A stretch of 64,000 bases of DNA, taken from the NCBI GenBank assembly GCA_036961205.1, contig JBALVI010000006.1, forward strand, positions 106,230-170,229, written 5' to 3'. Position numbers and translations under genes: made by a program. Under the pieces are notes generated by a model. The model had not been told where the DNA came from. It saw only the letters and a list, made by a program, of their open reading frames with translations, and did not search any database. Positions within the stretch are counted from its first letter, which is position 1; each line of letters begins with the position of its first letter. This document shows, piece by piece, positions 61,823 through 64,000 of this stretch. The stretch comes from CALJFL01 sp036961205. GTDB taxonomy: Bacteria > Pseudomonadota > Gammaproteobacteria > Pseudomonadales > Halieaceae.

Positions 61823-61857
61823 GTATTACGTTGCAGATTATACGTCAAGCGTAATAC
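61823..61857. promoter_or_regulatory. higBA promoter and operator
   Basis: GTATTACG (61823-61830) and CGTAATAC (61850-61857) are perfect inverted arms placed on either side of a minus-strand -10 TATAAT (61837-61842). Antitoxin binding would cover the promoter, which lies 10-45 bases before the higB ATG. Confidence 0.78.
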
Positions 61858-61919
61858 TGGACCTCCAGATCCAGAAGAGTTAACTAGCCATATACCGGCC
61901 AACCAACACGGAAACCTGC

Positions 61920-62936
61920 CTACGCGACTTGTTGCTGACGATACTGGCTGGGCGTTACACCGTTCCAGCGCACAAACGCCCGGCGAAAGTTCACCGTCTC
62001 GGAATAATCCAGCAGGTGTGCTATATCGGCAACGGTCAAGTCAGTGTCTGCAAGATACTCCCGGGAAAGCAAATCCCTGATCTCCTCGAAGGTAGATCTG
62101 AAACTGGTGGATTCAGCCTCCAGGCGTCGCCTCAGGGTACGCTCACTGACATGCAGACCCTCGGCTACCTGCGCGATATCCAGGAATTCGCCTGCGGATT
62201 GGATCAGTAACTGCCGTACGGCGGCGGTGGTTTTCTCGACACTGTTCAGCCCGCGTAGCATCTCCTCACACTGCTGATGAAAGACCACATGCTCGGAACG
62301 GTTCGCCGTTCTAACAGGCGTGTCGAGAATCTGCCCCGGGAGAAACAACTGACTGTGTTCACAGTCGAATGTCACAGGCACGTGAAATGCATTCTTATAG
62401 GAAGCCGAGTGCGCAGGCCTGGAATAACTCAGTTGTATCTCTACACCCTCTGCACTCTCTACCTGGCTTCCATACAGAGTTCTCCCCACTACAGAAAGGT
62501 TCGAGAAAATCAGTTCAGCTGCCAGCTGTTGCTGTGCTGCAGTGCCTCTGGTTAGATTCGCACGCAACAATAAGCCGCCCTCATGCTCATACTCTGTCCA
62601 GCTGGGCCTGAACAATACCTGCCCATAGCGAAGCAAAAGCTGAAGGGTCTCGCGCAGGCTCGCACAGCTCATCAAAGCAAAACCAAAGCTGCCGTAACTG
62701 GCAATGCCAAGCTCTTGTCCCAGACGTAACAGCAGGCAGGGATCGCCCGAAAGGTCCACTGCAGTTTCCAGTAAAACCAACGCTTCGGACCCTGAAAATA
62801 CAGCCTGAGCGGTACCGGAAACAGTGACACCTCGCTGGCCGAGTTCACCAAACAGCTGCTCGGGGCTAACCCCTGCTTTCTCCAGCACCGATAGCAGCTG
62901 CCTGAAAAACTCACGTTGCACTTGATTTACTTTCAT
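61920..62936 (-). CDS. AraC-family transcriptional regulator (Arabinose_bd/PF12625 type)
   Basis: 338 residues. The N-terminal 200 residues match the PF12625 sensor domain (SGDPCLLLRLGQELGIASYGSFGFALMSCASLRETLQLLLRYG; core LGIASYGSFG). The C-terminal AraC DNA-binding domain has two HTHs: IAQVAEGLHVSERTLRRRLEAE and TVADIAHLLDYSETVNFRRAFVRWNGVTPSQYR. These regulators often control nearby fatty acid or sterol genes. The divergent MFS transporter is a plausible target. Confidence 0.92.
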   Translation of the reverse strand: MKVNQVQREFFRQLLSVLEKAGVSPEQLFGELGQRGVTVSGTAQAVFSGSEALVLLETAVDLSGDPCLLLRLGQELGIASYGSFGFALMSCASLRETLQLLLRYGQVLFRPSWTEYEHEGGLLLRANLTRGTAAQQQLAAELIFSNLSVVGRTLYGSQVESAEGVEIQLSYSRPAHSASYKNAFHVPVTFDCEHSQLFLPGQILDTPVRTANRSEHVVFHQQCEEMLRGLNSVEKTTAAVRQLLIQSAGEFLDIAQVAEGLHVSERTLRRRLEAESTSFRSTFEEIRDLLSREYLADTDLTVADIAHLLDYSETVNFRRAFVRWNGVTPSQYRQQQVA

Positions 62937-63011
62937 CCCACTCTCCGTGCACCCGGCCGTACCAAATGCGCCCCAAAAGATCTACAAGCAAGCAACAGCC
63001 AAAGCAGGAAT

Positions 63012-63027
63012 GGCCGAATATGATTCC
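63012..63027. repeat. Copy of the GGCCGAATATGATTCC motif
   Basis: A perfect 16-base copy of the arm motif of the element at 46264, in the intergenic region between the AraC and MFS genes. Confidence 0.75.
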
Positions 63028-63198
63028 GCATCTGTTTCGCCGAACACTATACTCCACCCGAGTGAAAATTGGGAAGGGGCGCCGCTCAAAGCAGTCGTCC
63101 CGCATCAAAAACCAAAAACTCAATGCCCCATTTATTGGAATTATGCGCTGTTACGCTGCTGCTTTCGATTTTCTTTATCAGCTTGAATAGACACGACT

Positions 63199-64000
63199 AT
63201 GAATAATCAGACAGACAGTACAGACGCATCCGGCCCTGTTACATCGACAGCCAGTCAACCCCTGGCGGGTCACCGCACCACCCTGACCCTGCTAGTACTG
63301 GCTTATACCCTGTCGATGTGCGACCGGATGATTCTATCGATCCTGTTTCCGGATATAAAAGCAGAGTTTGGTTTAAGCGATACCCAGTTGGGTTTGCTAG
63401 GCGGGCTTTCATTCGCCCTGTTTTATGCCACCATGGGTCTGCCTATTGCGCGTCTGTCTGATCAACACAGTCGCAAGCGCATCATTATCGTCAGCCTTGT
63501 TATCTTCTCTGTGATGACCGCTTTTAGCGGCCTGGCCGCCGGCTTTATCAGCCTTCTGTTAATGCGCGTCGGTGTGGGAATTGGTGAGGCAGGGGTGAAC
63601 CCTGCCAGCCACTCGATTATTGCTGATTACTTCCCGCCCAAGCGTCGGGCGTTCGCTATGGCTACGTTAATGCTGGGCGGCAGCTTCGGCATGATCCTTG
63701 GTTTTGTTGGCGGCGGTATTATTGCCGAAGCTTATAACTGGCGCATTGCGCTGGTATCGGTCGGTATTCCCGGTTTGTTGTTGGCATTCTTTATGGCCAG
63801 ATTGCTGCGTGAGCCTGCCAGAGGCACCTTTGAAACTGCAGAGCCTCTGCCTTCGCCCCCCATTCTCACCACTGCGGCGCAAATGTGGGGCAACCCCGCT
63901 ATGCGACACATGATGGCTGGGGGCGTAATAGCAGGACTGATGTCATATGGCCTCACCCAGTGGTTACCGACTTTCTTTATCAGAACACACGAGCTCAGCC
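63199..64000 (+). CDS. MFS transporter, 5' part (continues past window)
   Basis: The frame opens with ATG at 63199 and is still open at the window edge (267 codons visible). After a polar N-terminus the MFS helices begin TLTLLVLAYTLSMCDRMILSILFPDIKAEF, with the loop motif GLPIARLSDQHSRKRIIIV (the MFS G-x-x-x-D-R-x-x-R-R region near residue 90) and GVGIGEAGVNPASHSIIADYF. This is a secondary transporter of the inner membrane. No substrate can be assigned from the visible part. It is divergent from the AraC regulator. Confidence 0.88.
   Translation, partial: MNNQTDSTDASGPVTSTASQPLAGHRTTLTLLVLAYTLSMCDRMILSILFPDIKAEFGLSDTQLGLLGGLSFALFYATMGLPIARLSDQHSRKRIIIVSLVIFSVMTAFSGLAAGFISLLLMRVGVGIGEAGVNPASHSIIADYFPPKRRAFAMATLMLGGSFGMILGFVGGGIIAEAYNWRIALVSVGIPGLLLAFFMARLLREPARGTFETAEPLPSPPILTTAAQMWGNPAMRHMMAGGVIAGLMSYGLTQWLPTFFIRTHELS

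Noticed and set aside
43500..64000. attR copy of the tmRNA 3' end
   Set aside because: No second copy of ttcaactcccgccgcctcc was found in the window, so island borders are not defined.

Overview
The window is chromosomal DNA of a Gram-negative gammaproteobacterium, most likely a marine Cellvibrionales/Halieaceae-like lineage. That placement is inference from gene content: Pseudomonas-type Fur, AceK, BamE, a TonB receptor, and many acyl-CoA dehydrogenase, luciferase-like oxidoreductase and SDR genes. The backbone grpE-(hrcA)-recN-(fur)-bamE-rnfH-ratA-smpB-ssrA matches the order known from enterics and pseudomonads, with extra genes inserted.

Region 1 (1-12.8 kb) is a signalling and secretion locus, all on the + strand: the end of an EAL c-di-GMP phosphodiesterase, an exported S8 subtilase, an exported protein made of tandem 13-residue GYRWR repeats behind a structured leader, two very large propeller sensor kinases (one hybrid with receiver and Hpt, one HisKA_2-like with no receiver), and a degenerate ApbE-like protein. 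By eye it is more AT-rich than the rest, especially 3.8-11 kb. It is the best candidate for an undescribed system.

Region 2 (12.8-24.7 kb) is lipid and acyl-CoA metabolism with regulators: enoyl-CoA hydratase, 3-methyladenine glycosylase I (tag), a MATE pump, a double TetR regulator, acyl-CoA thioesterase II, a phosphohistidine phosphatase with AceK, and a minus-strand operon of two acyl-CoA dehydrogenases, a luciferase-like oxidoreductase and an SDR.

Region 3 (24.9-43.6 kb) is the housekeeping and protein-quality core: CnoX-like thioredoxin, dapB, dnaJ, dnaK, grpE (with a near-perfect sigma-32 promoter), hrcA, recN, fur, bamE, rnfH, ratA, smpB and the tmRNA gene ssrA. Inserted among these are a phosphotransferase/acyl-CoA dehydrogenase pair, an NSS transporter, a TSUP transporter and a D-aminoacylase-like amidohydrolase.

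Region 4 (43.6-64 kb), downstream of ssrA, looks accessory: a TonB-dependent receptor, two DUF3604 proteins flanking a multi-spanning membrane protein, a Baeyer-Villiger-type monooxygenase, an MBL hydrolase, a GST, a membrane-anchored sulfatase with small partners, a DJ-1/PfpI protein, a PF10118-type hydrolase, two type II toxin-antitoxin modules, an AraC regulator and the start of an MFS transporter. Palindromic repeats built on GGCCGAATATGATTCC and GGGGACAG...CTGTCCCC are scattered only here, and one toxin-antitoxin pair lies between two direct copies of a palindromic element.
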